A stretch of DNA of 64,000 nucleotides from Larix kaempferi (GCA_027924585.1 BSBM01000076.1:7325001-7389000), one strand, 5' to 3'; positions 22,811 to 34,751 are shown, numbered from the stretch's first letter. Numbers and translations: made by a program. Notes: generated by a model not told the origin, from the letters alone.

Positions 22811-24560
22811 ATGGATGATATAGGAGACTCTTCTTTAAGAGGAGATCCATCTGGAAGCCCACTTAAAACAACAATCCCAGACAATTCAGATGTGGAAGTG
22901 ACAAATCAAGAAAATCCCAATTCTGAATTTAAAATCAAGAAACACTGTATGCTATACCTTTTGAGGAAGTAGCAAACCTGAGAAGGCATACCTTTGCTTA
23001 CGTTAAACAGCTTGGCGGTTTAAATGAGATTCCCCTTCTTCCTAGAAGAAGAGCTCCAAGAAGGGAAAGACAATATACACGTGATTCTATTTTGGTCCAG
23101 AACTTTGAACAATTAGTAAGTTTATCCTTGGAAGAAATCATAGAACCTCTTGGAGAAATTGAACTTGAAAACCTTCAAGATCTTGAGGAACCTCACACTC
23201 CGAAGAATTCTCCACCTCACACTCCACATGATACTCCACCTAATTCCCCACGGGAAAATATGGATGTACCTACATGGAGAGCAAGAGGAGCATTAAATTT
23301 AGTTGGACCCTTTCACAATCTGCCTAAGAATCCTGAGAAGGTTTTGCCTAAATATGATCCTGGAAAAGGTATCTCTGCTGAAGATCACCTAAAGAGTTTT
23401 TATTTAGCTCTGAACCTTTTAAATGTGCAACATGAAGATGTAGTCTGTAGGCTCTTTCCATATACTTTTGAGCCTAAGGTATCATCCTGGTACTTTAGTT
23501 TACAAGCTAGCTCAATATCGAATGGGGAAGAATTTGAGAAATGTTTTTTAAAGAAATATGGGAATCAGAAGACAATAGCTACACTCATGAAATAATTGCT
23601 ATGCATGAGAACGGAGAAGAAAGAAAAGGTTCAAGAATTTAACCAAAGATTCACTACACTGTTAAATAATTTTAGTGAAGCAACTAAACCCGCAGAAGAA
23701 TCTTTAGTTGAATATTATACAACAACGCTCGATCCCCCAATAGCAATGTTTGTTAAAAGAACTAAGAAAACTACCTTAATATAAAATTTTGAAGAAGCTA
23801 GGAAGGTAGAGGAAGAAGCAGACAACATTTCTAAACACGCTCTTGATATAGAAGCAAAGCCAACAACTACTAAGAAAACCCTGCTATTAACAAGAAACAA
23901 AGACTGAGCCATCGACAGACATGGAAAATGTAGTCAAAATGATGCAAAAGATGTCAAATAAAATTGTAGACCTTGAAAAGGATAGAGCGACTAGTACATC
24001 CAGGAAGCCTTTAAAGCATTTCTACAAGAAAAGAGAATAAAATGACCAGCCACGTCCACCTATGAACAACTCTCCTGTTTTAAATTTAAATGAAGTAGGA
24101 ATGGAACATTTCTGCACTTTTCATTAGGAACCACACTCTAAAAAAAGATGCCTACAATGGATAAATTCAATGAGCTTAGTGATGAACCAAATGATGGACT
24201 CACAAATTCTGGATCAAGACAATCCTCTGGAAGAGCAGACTCCCCAACCAGAAGACCCTCCCCAGACACCACTATGGTCTTATGGGACTGGGTACCTATA
24301 ACTGAGCTAATTGAAGATGACCTCGAAGAAAGTCAAGTTTCAACAGTCAATATCACTACCCATAGTAAAGGTTCTATCACTGATCCAAGCTCAACCACAG
24401 CCAAACCTAAAGCCTCCAAAGAATTACCTAAAAGGCACATCACGGTTATTCCATAGCAGCCCAAGGCTAACCAAATACCTACCAAACAACCAAACGTAGA
24501 AACGACTCAGCAAAATAAGGTAACCTTAAACAAGACAGACAATCAACCAAAAGTTGTAAA
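22811..24560 (+). pseudogene. gag: Gag of element B
   Basis: Probable start ATG 22811 (MDDIGDSS), 10 bases after the primer site. The frame shifts near 22950, after which frame 1 gives an Arg-rich stretch, a Pro/His/Thr-rich hinge (PPHTPHDTPP, about 23210-23250) and the capsid domain (about 23270-23720), broken by TAA 23593 and TAA 23782. A further shift near 23890 leads to a Cys-His-rich knuckle at about 24110-24150 with spacing C-x2-H-x3-H-x4-C, unlike the standard CCHC. Another shift near 24260 restores frame 1, which runs through TAG 24454 to the protease. Gag forms the particle and binds the RNA. It is pseudogenic. Confidence 0.8.
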
Positions 24561-25292
24561 GGAATGTGACATGGGATATGATATAATTGAAGACATAAAG
24601 AAAGTAAAAGCAAACATGTCTATATTCGATATGTGTAGTTTGCCTCAGCAAAGAAATAAGTTGTTACAAGCTCTTGAACCCCAATCCAGCGCACCATTAG
24701 CAGATACTCAGGAAGACCCTAAAATTAATGAAGCTAGTATTGGCGGGAAATCTAAATCCCAAACATTACCTTTTCTGTTGACCTTTGAAATCTTCAATCA
24801 CAACGTGCATAATTGTTTAGTAGATTCTGGGGCTTCCTCGAATGTAATGCCTATGTCTATTTGTAGAAATATCAATGGGTAGCCAATTCCATCTCCAGCC
24901 CAGATTATTCAGCTGGATAGAACTGCTGTTAAAGTAATTGGGGAAATGAAAGATGTGCTTATTAGATTGTATGCTGATTCTAGGTGTGTCAGTTCATAGA
25001 TATAATGGTAGTTGATATTCCGGAAGCTTATGGTTTGATCTTGAGTAGGGACTGGTCTACAAAACTAGATGGTTATTTTGAAACAGATTGGTCTCACTTA
25101 TGGTTACCATACCAAAATAGGCAAAATCAGATCAAAGTACTACGAGAACCACACATGAAGAAGAATGTGACTCAACTAGAAGAAAAGAATGAAGCTGTAG
25201 CTTTTTCATCTTCAGTCTTGGGAAATTGTTTCTTGGAAATTGAACCGGGTAATTATCAATCCGAAAGTGTTTGCCATGAATCAGATGAATAG
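24561..25292 (+). pseudogene. pol: Protease of element B
   Basis: Retropepsin with the standard active site: LVDSGASSNVMP, Asp codon at 24823-24825. The flap region follows after TAG 24880, and the terminal block (MVVDIPEAYGLILSRDW, about 25003-25060) is in another frame after a shift near 24985. TAG 25290-25292 separates it from the next domain. This active site is DSG, unlike the DEG proteases of elements at 2521 and 60391. Confidence 0.85.
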
Positions 25293-26080
25293 TCCGATCT
25301 TCTTCAATTCTCCTGGACTGATGATATTGACTGTAATATAGTTAGCTTAATTGTTGATTTAGAGGATAAAGATACTAACTTAGTTAGATCAAAGAATGTT
25401 TTTTGGGTATTATATTTCGATGGTTCCAAGACCTCGGAAGGGTCCGGATCCGGATGTGTGTTAGTTGACCCTGAAAACAACAAATATTTCTTATCATGTA
25501 TATTAGAGTTTGATTGTACTAACAATACTACTAAATACGAAGCTTTGGTCCATGGATTAAAGAAAGCCATCGGTTTAAAGGCTAAATACCTCAAAGTCTT
25601 TGGTGATTCGAAGATAGTTGTCAGACAGGTAAGAGACATGATCCATTGTATTTCACCACATTTGAAAGGATATCAGTCTGAGGTATGGGATCTGATTACA
25701 AACTTTGAAGCTTTTAATATAAAATCTGTTCCCAGATTACAGAATGTTGCTGTTGACTTATTAGCTACCTCCGCTTCTATGTTAGTGCCTACTAATAATA
25801 AATGTTCTATTGAATTGGTTTTCAGGCCTTCTGTTCCAGATAATATAACAAATTTCAGGGTGTTAGATGATGACAGCCAAATCATTAGTTTCTTAACCAA
25901 TGAAAACATGTTTCAAGAAGTTGTTATAGATGAAGAAAAACATGATGCTGATCTGCAAGATAAGGACACAACTAAAGGAAATTTCATTCCTAGAGGAGTG
26001 AGATCACTTGAAAGTTTGTTCGATCTGCAAAGCAAGTTCAAGAGACCAGCAAATGTGAAAACTCATAGTTCTACTATGCA
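25293..26080 (+). pseudogene. pol: Archaeal-type RNase H placed upstream of RT in element B
   Basis: An RNase HI-like fold with all four acidic positions: Asp 25419-25421 (YFDGSK), Glu 25539-25541 (TKYEAL), Asp 25605-25607 (GDSK) and Asp 25755-25757 (VDLLA). The sequence around the second and third sites (TNNTTKYEAL, then LKVFGDSKIVVRQV) is the archaeal or 'aRNH' type found in Tat elements, not the Ty3/gypsy type, and the element also keeps a normal gypsy RNase H after RT (27148-27480). The order here is therefore PR, aRNH, RT, RH, INT. It may assist removal of RNA during reverse transcription. The stretch to 26080 is a linker with acidic residues. No stop lies inside the domain. Confidence 0.85.
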
Positions 26081-27008
26081 ACATGAATTGGTAAATCTAG
26101 GTACAGAAGCTGAGCCAAAATATGTCAATCTCGGTAGATGTTGTTCACTAGGTGAAAGAGGCAAATTCATCAAACTTTTTTGGCAATATAAAGATGTGTT
26201 CGATTGGAAATATGAAGATCTAAAAACGTATGACACTCGTATCGTTCAGCATGTTATACCAGTGAAATCAAATGTTAAACCTTTTCAGCAGCAGCTAAGA
26301 AGGATGCACCCTACTCTCGAGCCTTTAATTCATAAGGAATTAAAGAAGTTATTAGACGCTAAGATCATCTTTAAAGTCCGGCATTCGGAATGGGTCGCTA
26401 ATTTAGTTCCCATAAGGAAGAAGTCTGGAGAAATAAGACTATGTGTAGACTTTAGATACCTAAACAGAGCATTTGATAAAGATAATTACCCTGTTCCTTC
26501 AATGGAACAAATTTTGCAGATAGTATCAGGAGCAGAAATGTTTTCTCCACTGGATGGTTTCTCTAGTTACAATCAAGTGTTGGTAGCAGAAGGAGATCGT
26601 CTTAAGACTACTTTCCGCACAAAGTGGGGAACATTTTCATACCGAAGAATTCCTTTCGGCTTGATAAACGCAGGAGAAACTTTCCAGCGAGCAATGGACA
26701 TTGCTTTTCGAGGATTAGGCGGTCATTGTGTTGTAGTCTATCTGGATGATGTAATGGTATTTTCAAAAAAAAAAGATGACCATGTTTTCCATTTAAAACA
26801 GATTTTTTACCGATGCAGGAAATACGACATTTCTCTAAATCCCAAGAAAAGTGTCTTTGTTGTTCTTGAAGGCAAACTTTTAGGCCACATTATCTCAAAG
26901 AAGGGAATTTCGATAGATCAAGAGAGAGTGCAAGTTATCAATAAAATTCCCATGCCTCATAATAAAAAATCTATGCAATCATTTATGGGCACAATCAATT
27001 TTGTTTGA
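26081..27008 (+). pseudogene. pol: Reverse transcriptase of element B
   Basis: Frame 3, open from 25293 to TGA 27006-27008. Blocks in order: HSEWVANLVPIRKKSGEIR, VDFRYLNRA, MFSPLDGFSSYNQV, IPFGLINAGETFQR, the catalytic YLDD at 26739-26750, and LGHIIS. It breaks just before the connection region: TGA where related elements have Arg, one C-to-T step away. Catalytic residues are intact. It is the best-preserved domain of this element. Confidence 0.9.
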
Positions 27009-27600
27009 AGATTTGTCCCTAACTTCGCTAAGACCGTCAAACCTTTGCAGCAAATGGTCAAGCAAAGTGTGTAGTTCAAGTGGACAGATTTAGAGAAGGA
27101 CGCATTCAAAGATATCAAAGCAGCCATAGATAACGCTCCTTCTCTGAGAAGTCCAGATTTTGACAAAGACTTTATTTTGTATACTTTTGCTTCGGATGAC
27201 TCTCTCACGGCTGTTCTTACACAATAGGTAGAATGAGGAGATGAATACCCAATTTCCTTCATGAGCACTGGTCTGCAGGGCGCTGAACTGAATTATCCTA
27301 TTGTTGATAAGCAAGCTTATGCTGTATTCAAAGCGGTAAAACATTTCAAGCCGTATATTCTTAAGAGTAGAACCAAGGTCATAGTCCCTCATCCAGCTGT
27401 CAGATCTCTTTTCGTTCAAAAGGAATTGGGAGAAAGAAGAGGGAATTGGGTCACAGCTCTTCAAGAATATGATTTATAATTTAAACCAGCTACCATCATT
27501 AAAGGTCAGGGCCTATGTAAATTGCTCACTGAACATCCAATTGATGAAGAGCAGAGTTGGGAAAGTGAAGCTGAACTAAACATGGCTGAGGTATGCCCTA
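27009..27600 (+). pseudogene. pol: Ty3/gypsy RNase H of element B
   Basis: Continues in frame 3 with stops TAG (about 27072), TAG (about 27225), TGA (about 27234) and TAA 27477-27479. Recognisable blocks: the FILYTFASDDS strand with the first acidic site, LQGAELNYPIVDKQAYAVFKAVKHF with the second, then VTALQEYDL. The third site is changed, reading IVPHPAVR where an Asp is usual. Confidence 0.8.
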
Positions 27601-28863
27601 TTTTTACAGCTCCCGAATCCTGGTATAGAGATCTAGTACACTATTTACAACAAGGATAGTTACCAGAGCATTGGGGCTCTAAGCAAAGAAGGGCACTTCG
27701 TTTGAAGTCAACAACGCATCAGATTATTGATGTCATACTTTTCAGAAAAAATTATGATGGCGTATTTCTCATGTGTTTAGAGAAAGAAGATGCAAATAAG
27801 ATGGTCAAAGAACTACACGATGGCCCCGCTAGAGGACATTATTCCGGAGATACAATAGCTCACAAAATACTAAGGGCTAGATACTATTGGCCCACCTTAT
27901 TAAAAGAAACCCATGCCTATGCAAGAAATTGTGATGTGTGCCAAAGAAGTGCTGGGAAATTACCCAAGGCAGCAGGACCATTGCAACCCGTGATTATCTC
28001 AAAGCCTTTTGAACAATGGGGCATAGATGTCATTGGAGAAATAAAACCAAATTCTTCTCTGCAGCATTGGTATATCCTGACAGCCACAGACTATTTTACA
28101 AGATGGACAGAGGCTGTCCCATTGTGCAAAATCAACGAGGATGCAGTTATCAATTTCTTAAAGGAAAATCATAACTAGGTTTGGGGTTCCAATTTCCCTA
28201 GTCTTTGATAATGCAACTTATTTTTCATCTTTTAAGATAAATGAATTTGTTTATGGGAGATGAATTAATTTACACTATTAAGCCAATTATTATCCTCAAG
28301 GAAACAGATTAGCTGAATCTTCAAACAAAAACCTCATTCGGATTCTCAAGAAGACTGTAATTGAAAATCAAAGGAGCTGGCACATAGCTCTCCCCAATTC
28401 CTTATGGGAAGATAGGGTTACTCCAAAGAATGCCTTAGGGGTCTCCCCATATACCCTTGTCTATGGTAAAGAAGCTATCCTCCATCCCAACATCTTACTC
28501 CCATCTTTGCAATTGGCCCAAGCCTCCCAAGGTTCCAGTAGCCAGCTTTTACAATCCAGAATTAACACCTTGTTGAAACTTGAGGAATCCCGAGAGAAAG
28601 CTAAAGACTGATTCCACCAACACCAAAACATAGTCAAGAGGTGGTTCGATAAGATAAAATCTAGCAAAAGAAGTTTTGAAGTAGGTGACTTAGTTCTGAA
28701 ATGGGACCATTCCCATGAAGGTAAAGGAATGCATACAAAATTTCAGCATTTATGGGTAGGCCCTTACCAAATTTCTGAAAAGCTTGGCCCAAATACCTAC
28801 AAACTTCAAGATCTGCAAGGAGAGGAGGTAACCCTGCCTCTAAACGGCCTTGCTTTGAAATAG
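27601..28863 (+). pseudogene. pol: Integrase of element B
   Basis: A complete HHCC finger (ELHDGPARGH ... NCDVCQRS, about 27808-27950) precedes the core. Catalytic Asp 28026-28028, Asp 28207-28209 and Glu 28315-28317 are all present, the last two with 35 residues between them. A one-base shift lies near 28170 (after LKENH), so the second half is in another frame with further stops near 28252, 28270 and 28608. The C-terminal domain with VGDLVLKW and HLWVGPYQI (a GPY/F module) runs to the end TAG 28861-28863. No chromodomain is visible. Confidence 0.88.
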
Positions 28864-29912
28864 TATTTCTCATAGTCCTGTGGAGTCTCCTTTGTACATA
28901 AAATTTTGTTTTCGTTTTGTCTTTTATCTTTTCTTTGAAGTCAGTTTTTTGTTTTCTACACTTAGATGTTTTCTTTTATCCTTTAATAAAATCTAGCTCA
29001 GCTATTGGTGAGGCATAAGATAGATCTTTGGGCTAAACTCAATCCTGAAAGGGTGAAAACCACTTACAAAGAGTTGTTTATGTGACTTTGTCTTCAATGA
29101 TTGATTTTTAGGAATATTAGAGATCCTTTCGTTGATTGGTCAAAGAAACCCTGTTTTAATAACTAAGATTCAACGTTTCTTTCCTACTATCTTGGGGCCC
29201 CATTCACTTTAACATAATTATCTGCCTCAAGGATTTTTCTATAATCAAACCCATGGAAAGGAAGCATGTCTTACAGATATATGGCATTTAAAATGATCCC
29301 ATGCTACAAACGAAAGCCAAAAGGCTTATTTTAGGGAGTTGATTTCTAGAAATGCTCGCCTCAATCAAAGCATGGTAGAGAGATACTAAGCATTTTCAGT
29401 CAAGAAAGCTGTCCAAATAAATCAACTCAACAAGGTTCTTCTCCATCCGTGAGGCATGATAATCAAACAAACTTATCACTCACACAAAAGGACATTATGG
29501 ATTGAAGAACCAGAGAAATCAAATATGCAAGTTGAAGAAACTCATTTCTGGAAAACTCAATTGACTAAAGTCACAAAGAAACATCCAAAAGGATGCAAAT
29601 AGCATGGGAATGAGGAACAAACAAATATGTCCGTGAGATTTTGTTACGATCCTGTGGAGTCTTTTAAAGTTGATCTCTAAGAGGCAGAATTCTAAAATGA
29701 ACCCCATACTCCGGCCCTGAGAAATTTGGAAAGAAGTATGATTCTAAGTTACCCTCTCCCAAAATGACCATGATGATGAGAGTGATCACAGTATTCACGA
29801 AAGCTGAACTATGGAGACATTTTATCACTCATGTAAATCAACAGTTTGTAAGTTCTCTACCCCAAAGGAGAGTGTTTTTTTAGAGATCTGTGTTCACTAG
29901 AGAATCGCTAAT
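28864..29912. other. Non-coding 3' part of element B between integrase and right LTR
   Basis: About 1.05 kb, no gene recognised. A typical polypurine tract is not visible directly before the LTR (the last 14 bases are AGAGAATCGCTAAT). The nearest purine-rich run, AAAGGAGAG, lies about 40 bases upstream. Confidence 0.55.
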
Positions 29913-30098
29913 TGTTGTTGCTGCAACATCCCCCCCAAATATTTTGTAGATATTGGGGCCCCTCCTTTTTACTTCTTTCATAAAGTCACTTAGGAGTTAA
30001 AATTTCCTTAGAAGTTCTGTCATACTTAGTTTTTATAGGAGAAACCTTTCTTTTCAGTTTATTGATCTTTTTCTTCTAAGTCGGAACTCAAACTTTTC

Positions 30099-30600
30099 AC
30101 CCGCAACAGCGGAAGAACTCATGCTTTTCACCCGCAACGGCGGAATAACTCATAAAGTTCGGCCACAATGGGAACCTCTTTTATCAAATATTTTTGCCTT
30201 GTACCTTTCAGGCGAAATCGCCAAGTCCATCCGAAACTTTGGCCGAACTCGACGAGTCTCCCCGTTGTGGCAGACCAACTCAAGAATTCTTGCCGCAACG
30301 ACGGAAGGTTTTCATCATTTTTTGTTTTCAACCAAGACGCAAAGCCAAAACTTCGGATAAAATTGTCAAGTCTCCCTGCAACGGCGGACCAACTCAAGAA
30401 GTTATGCCGCAACGGCGGAGCAACTTGCAATCTTTGGCCGCAATAGGCGAGGATCCCTTTTGAAGTCCCTAAGCCTGCGATCATCGGACTAATCCAGCAA
30501 GTCTCCCGCAATGGCGGATGCCTTGTCCAATGTCACAACGAAACCCTCGAATTTGGGTAAAATTTGTGAATTCTGGATGCAACAGCGGGTAAACTCCAAA
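30099..30600 (+). repeat. Dispersed CCGCAACGGCGG-like motifs in the right LTR of B
   Basis: Same positions relative to the LTR start as at 3685-4215. At least three copies keep the AACGG core, and others are altered (AACAG, AACGA, AATGG). Confidence 0.6.
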
Positions 30601-30757
30601 ACTCTCGCCGTGGCGTCAGGTGAGTTTATTTGTTTCCTCCCGTTTTCACCGGTTACGCTTCAATGCCAAACATGCCGAGATGACCCTGTTGTACGCATTT
30701 TTAAACGTCGTTTTTAATAGCTCCACCAACCTATTAATTACTCCCGCGTGTCAACCC

Positions 30758-30767
30758 TTATATAAGG
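30758..30767 (+). promoter_or_regulatory. First promoter of the right LTR of B: TATA box
   Basis: TTATATAAGG is conserved with 4374-4383. The adjacent ACGTGTC of the left copy reads GCGTGTC here. Confidence 0.6.
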
Positions 30768-31132
30768 TTTTGGGGGTTTTGTTTGTTTTATTGAACCTTT
30801 TTATCGGAGAACGCCATTATGAAGCTGTCGGACTGCTCCAGCTCAGCTCACCCATTGCATAGTCAACCTCTGCGGGACCAACAATCTTTTGCTAGGTAGG
30901 TGGCTCTACCACTATTTTGTTTTTACTGACAAGTGCGTCAAACTCCTCCGGGTTATAGTATTCTCCTGCATGGCTGATAGACGTTCTTCGATAGCATTTT
31001 TGCAGCCATTCCCAAGCTCGTAGCCGTAGGTCTTTTCTGGTATTTTCCCTGATCCCTTGAACCCATGAGTTTCAAACCCCCTAGGCGGTTTCATCCATCG
31101 CACCACTCGCGTTTTTTCTAAGGAAATCCGGG

Positions 31133-31341
31133 GTAAGAAGAAAACCCAGTTAACTTTCCCATAATCATTTGACCTAGGTTGGGAAGTGTAGCTATGCTAG
31201 AACATAATCTTCGTTTTCATCTTCCTTTCTCAGTATTATCTATCACTGTGCTAATCCCGTGTTTTAATTTTCCTACGTCTTGCTCTATATTCTGCGCTAT
31301 TTTGGCAATCTTATGTTTATTCATTCGTAGTTGCTTGACAG
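31133..31341 (+). other. Possible 5'-leader intron before the LTR reading frame (right copy)
   Basis: Donor G|GTAAGAAG, T-rich body, acceptor GACAG|GATT, and the ATG 12 bases later at 31354. A leader intron would fit a cellular-type transcription unit inside the LTR. Confidence 0.33.
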
Positions 31342-31353
31342 GATTAAACCAGC

Positions 31354-34300
31354 ATGCCGAAGGGTAGTAGGAAGAAAGCTAAAATGATTGAACCAGAACC
31401 TACCGAGCCAAGATTTGAAACACCGTTCGAAGACACCAGGTCCATCACAGGCGTCCCTCCTGAAGTGAAATGGGGAGATGTTTACCGTATTCTTAGAGAT
31501 CAGGACATTCTAGGAGCGCTCTTGGAGGAGGAGCACATCTATCAAAATATCAAACTCTCCGGTGTATCCAAAGCTTCCACACGCCCTGAGCTCTTTCCTT
31601 GCTCAGAAGGGATTGGGTGGATCCTAGAGCATGCAAACCTGGAAACAAGAGTGGTGCATGATAGCAAAGGAGAGCCATTCGCCTCTTTCCATCCAGCCTA
31701 CATTGCAACAAACTACAAATTACCGCGCTCTCAGCAACCACTGAATGATGAATGGCTGAGGAAGATGGACAATATTGAGATGGATAAGAAGCTGCTAATC
31801 ACAGGAAAGCAACTCAGGAAAAGAGACAACAATGAATATGAAGTTCAAAATCTGAGAGCTCATTTTCGGATGATCGCCCTCATGTTAAGCAGAATTTTCG
31901 GCATGCTCGATGGAACTATCTACAGGATACAATGGGAACCCATCATTCATTACGTGCCATTTAAGGGAATTGTCTTCGATTGGGAAACTATCCTCTCAGA
32001 TAGTTTGTCATCCACCGTGACCACAGCCAAGGAAGGACTGGCTATAAAGAAGTCATAATTATTCATGTCTTCATATCTTATTGATTGCATTCTGGCAAAT
32101 CTCCCTTTCCCTAAGCTAGGCTGCGTGTGGGAGCAATCCAGCACCCCAGTATATACTGCTTACAAGATACTTTGGGCCCAAAATTATAGGATGCACTATA
32201 AACTCATATGTGAAGAATTCATTATACCTTTGTATGAGCAGATGTTTGGTGAAGAACCTAATTGCTTATCAAAGAATGCCATGGATATGCTGGAAAATTA
32301 TGGAGATTTCTATTTTTCAGAAGGCGGTACTTATATCAGAATGTATGGAGGCTCCAACCCACCATATATCTTGCCCAGATACGCTATTGATTATATAGTT
32401 TTGAAATAAGCAGTTAGGCAAGTTTTTCTTGATGGAGTCGGAGGATTTTTGAATAAATTGAAAAAGGATTCCTTCCCTTCTCTGCCATTGTGTGTGGGAG
32501 CAAATAAGTTCTCAGGGGTTGCATTTGCTGAGGAATTCATTCAAGAGTTAAAAGGTTTTCATTTCAGGGAAGCAATATTTCATAGAAATGACAGACGAAA
32601 CAAAGTTGTAGAGCACTGTAAAGAATTGTACGCCCACTTTGATTATGCCCATTATTACAACGAGGATGAAGAAGTATATAGGGGAATCAACAACATGACT
32701 GAGTTGCAAATCTGCCATTGCAAAGGTGGATCAAGCTCTAGCTCTACCACTGTCCAAATTGCCCAAGAAGCCAAGTCACATAAAGAAAAGGAAATAGCGG
32801 AAGCTCTTGCTAATGAAGAGCAGAGGCTAAAGGAGGACATAGATAGAACTCAGAAAGAAATTGCTAACAAGTTGAGGAAGGAGCAAGAACAAGCCCTTAA
32901 GCTTCAGGTGGCAGAAAATATTAGGCTGCAAGAAGAAGAAGCCCAAAGGATTCAGGATCAAGAGTTAGAAGAGGCAAGATTGCAGCAAGCTTTCAGAGAG
33001 CAAGAAGAGAAGGAGGCATCTGAAAATCGGCTAAAGGCTGAAGAAGAAGAAAGACAGCGCAAGGCCGAAGAAGAAAACAAGGCAAATTAATATGCACGAG
33101 CTAGTGGTTCTAATACACAGGACATGGACATAGGTTCATCCCAATTGGTACAGACCCCGCCCACTGAAGAAAATGTCCCCATAGAAAATCTCCCACTGAT
33201 CCCTTTCACCCCATCAAAGGATCATACTGTGTCCCAGTGGAACAGATTTGTATATAATAGGGATAGGAAATCTATTGTTTTGAAGTCAGAGACAAGGTTA
33301 AAGAGACTTTTTGAGTCGGACATTGTCACCCATCGTGAAACTACTGTTATGAAAAACACGAAGCATGCTCCTATGGATATGGCATCTGCTGTTGTAGCAG
33401 CATCCAAAGAAAGCGAGGACAATGTAATCAACATAGTAAATAAGTTCGAGTCAACCAAGAAAGGGGATCGTATGCTACAACACACCGTGGCCAATGAGAA
33501 GTCTTATAGGGAGCTCATAGTAAAGAAACATGATCACCTCCTGTCCGATCATAAGGAGTTGTTGGATAAATATCAACACCTGGAGGAGGAAAATGAACAC
33601 CTGGCAATTCAGATGATGGTACTTGAAGCAAAAAAGAACAACTCCGAAGCCAAAGTTGTCCAGTTAGAGGAAGATAAGCAGTTGTTGGTTGAGCAGCTAG
33701 AACAAGCAAACAACAGAACAATGGATATGACTCCATTTCACGAGCAATCCTGTGATGTACTCAAGCAGATGCATGAGAAGTAAGAACTGCTTACCGAAGA
33801 AGTTTGCAGGCTAAAGGCCATGCTAGATAGGATGAAAGAAATTAACTTTGAAGCTGTCAGGATAAAGAACAAATATACACGGGTAAAAGCTAATATTTTA
33901 AGCCTGGTGGAGTGGAGAGAAGGGAAGGTGGATTTCCCCAAGCACCTCCTGTTCAAACCTGTGGTTGATTTTAAGGAAGATGTAGCTTTCATGGAATTTT
34001 GTAGGAACTGTGGCACTAAGCTAATTGCTGTGATCCAGGTTGCAATGAGAAAGTGTAATAGCCTTTATCAAAAGATTCAAGAAGTGCATGTAAAGTGCAA
34101 GGTTGTATTTCCCCACACCCTTGATGAATTTCCAAGTAAAGAGCAGCACCTCTCTGATTTAAAAGATGAGCTGAACATTAAATTGGAATATGTGAGAAGA
34201 ATCAATGTGTTAACCACAGAGGACCTCCATCAATGTTTCGTGCTGCCTTCAGTACACGGTCAAATTCTCCATGAAATCCGCCAGACAACAATAACAGAAA

Positions 34301-34548
34301 TGCAAGGCATCGAGGCAGAGCTTGACAAGCATGTAACTTCAAAGAAGATCTTGATCCCTTCGCCTACCAATGTTGTCATAAGAGACACTGGTATTTGGTT
34401 TAGTTACATTGAAGAAGAAGATAAGAAGGGAACAACAACAACACTAATCGATAGAGGCACATCATCTACAACAGAGGCACCAACAGAGACAGAAGTGCCC
34501 TCCGAAATGGCTGCTCCAGCTGCAGCAGAGGCACTTCCCCAGAACTAG
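31354..34548 (+). pseudogene. LTR-encoded protein of element B, right copy (about 1,064 codons)
   Basis: Frame 1 from ATG 31354 to TAG 34546-34548, broken by four TAA stops (32056, 32407, 33088, 33781) and no frameshift. Residues 1-20 are basic. About 20-460 look globular, with aromatic-rich blocks such as YRIQWEPIIHY, SSYLIDCI, YKILWAQNYRMHY and FYFSE. About 463-580 are a highly charged Glu/Lys/Gln coiled coil. About 580-700 are mixed, about 705-830 a second coiled coil, and the last 40 residues are Thr/Ala/Pro/Glu-rich. I do not recognise the protein and see no catalytic motif. Its N-terminal part may be distantly related to the accessory ORF of element A (14418-17297), which has a similar length and layout, but that is inference. 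A coiled-coil, probably nuclear or RNP-associated accessory factor is the most that can be said. Confidence 0.8.
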
Positions 34549-34710
34549 CTCGATAGCCATGATGCATCGAATTTTTCCTTCCCTATCATTGAATCATAAA
34601 TTCAAAGGGACAACTATCCTCTTTTGTTTTTGTTATGTAAAGGTGCCACGAATCACCTCATGTTTGTAGAAAGCATTTAAAGAAAAAATTAAAAGAATTA
34701 AAGAGGGAGA

Positions 34711-34751
34711 CACGTGGCATCCCTAGAGGCATTTTGTAAACTTATAAATAG
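34711..34751 (+). promoter_or_regulatory. Second promoter of the right LTR of B: G-box plus TATA box
   Basis: CACGTGGC at 34711-34718 and TATAAATAG at 34743-34751, identical to the left copy at both motifs despite general divergence. Confidence 0.6.

Larger units (their letters stand above)
22779..29912 (+). mobile_element. Internal region of element B
   Basis: 7.1 kb between the two giant LTRs: primer site, gag, protease, archaeal-type RNase H, RT, RNase H, integrase, then about 1 kb of non-coding DNA. The single long open stretch (25458-27008) covers the archaeal RNase H and RT; elsewhere stops and several frameshifts break it. Confidence 0.88.
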
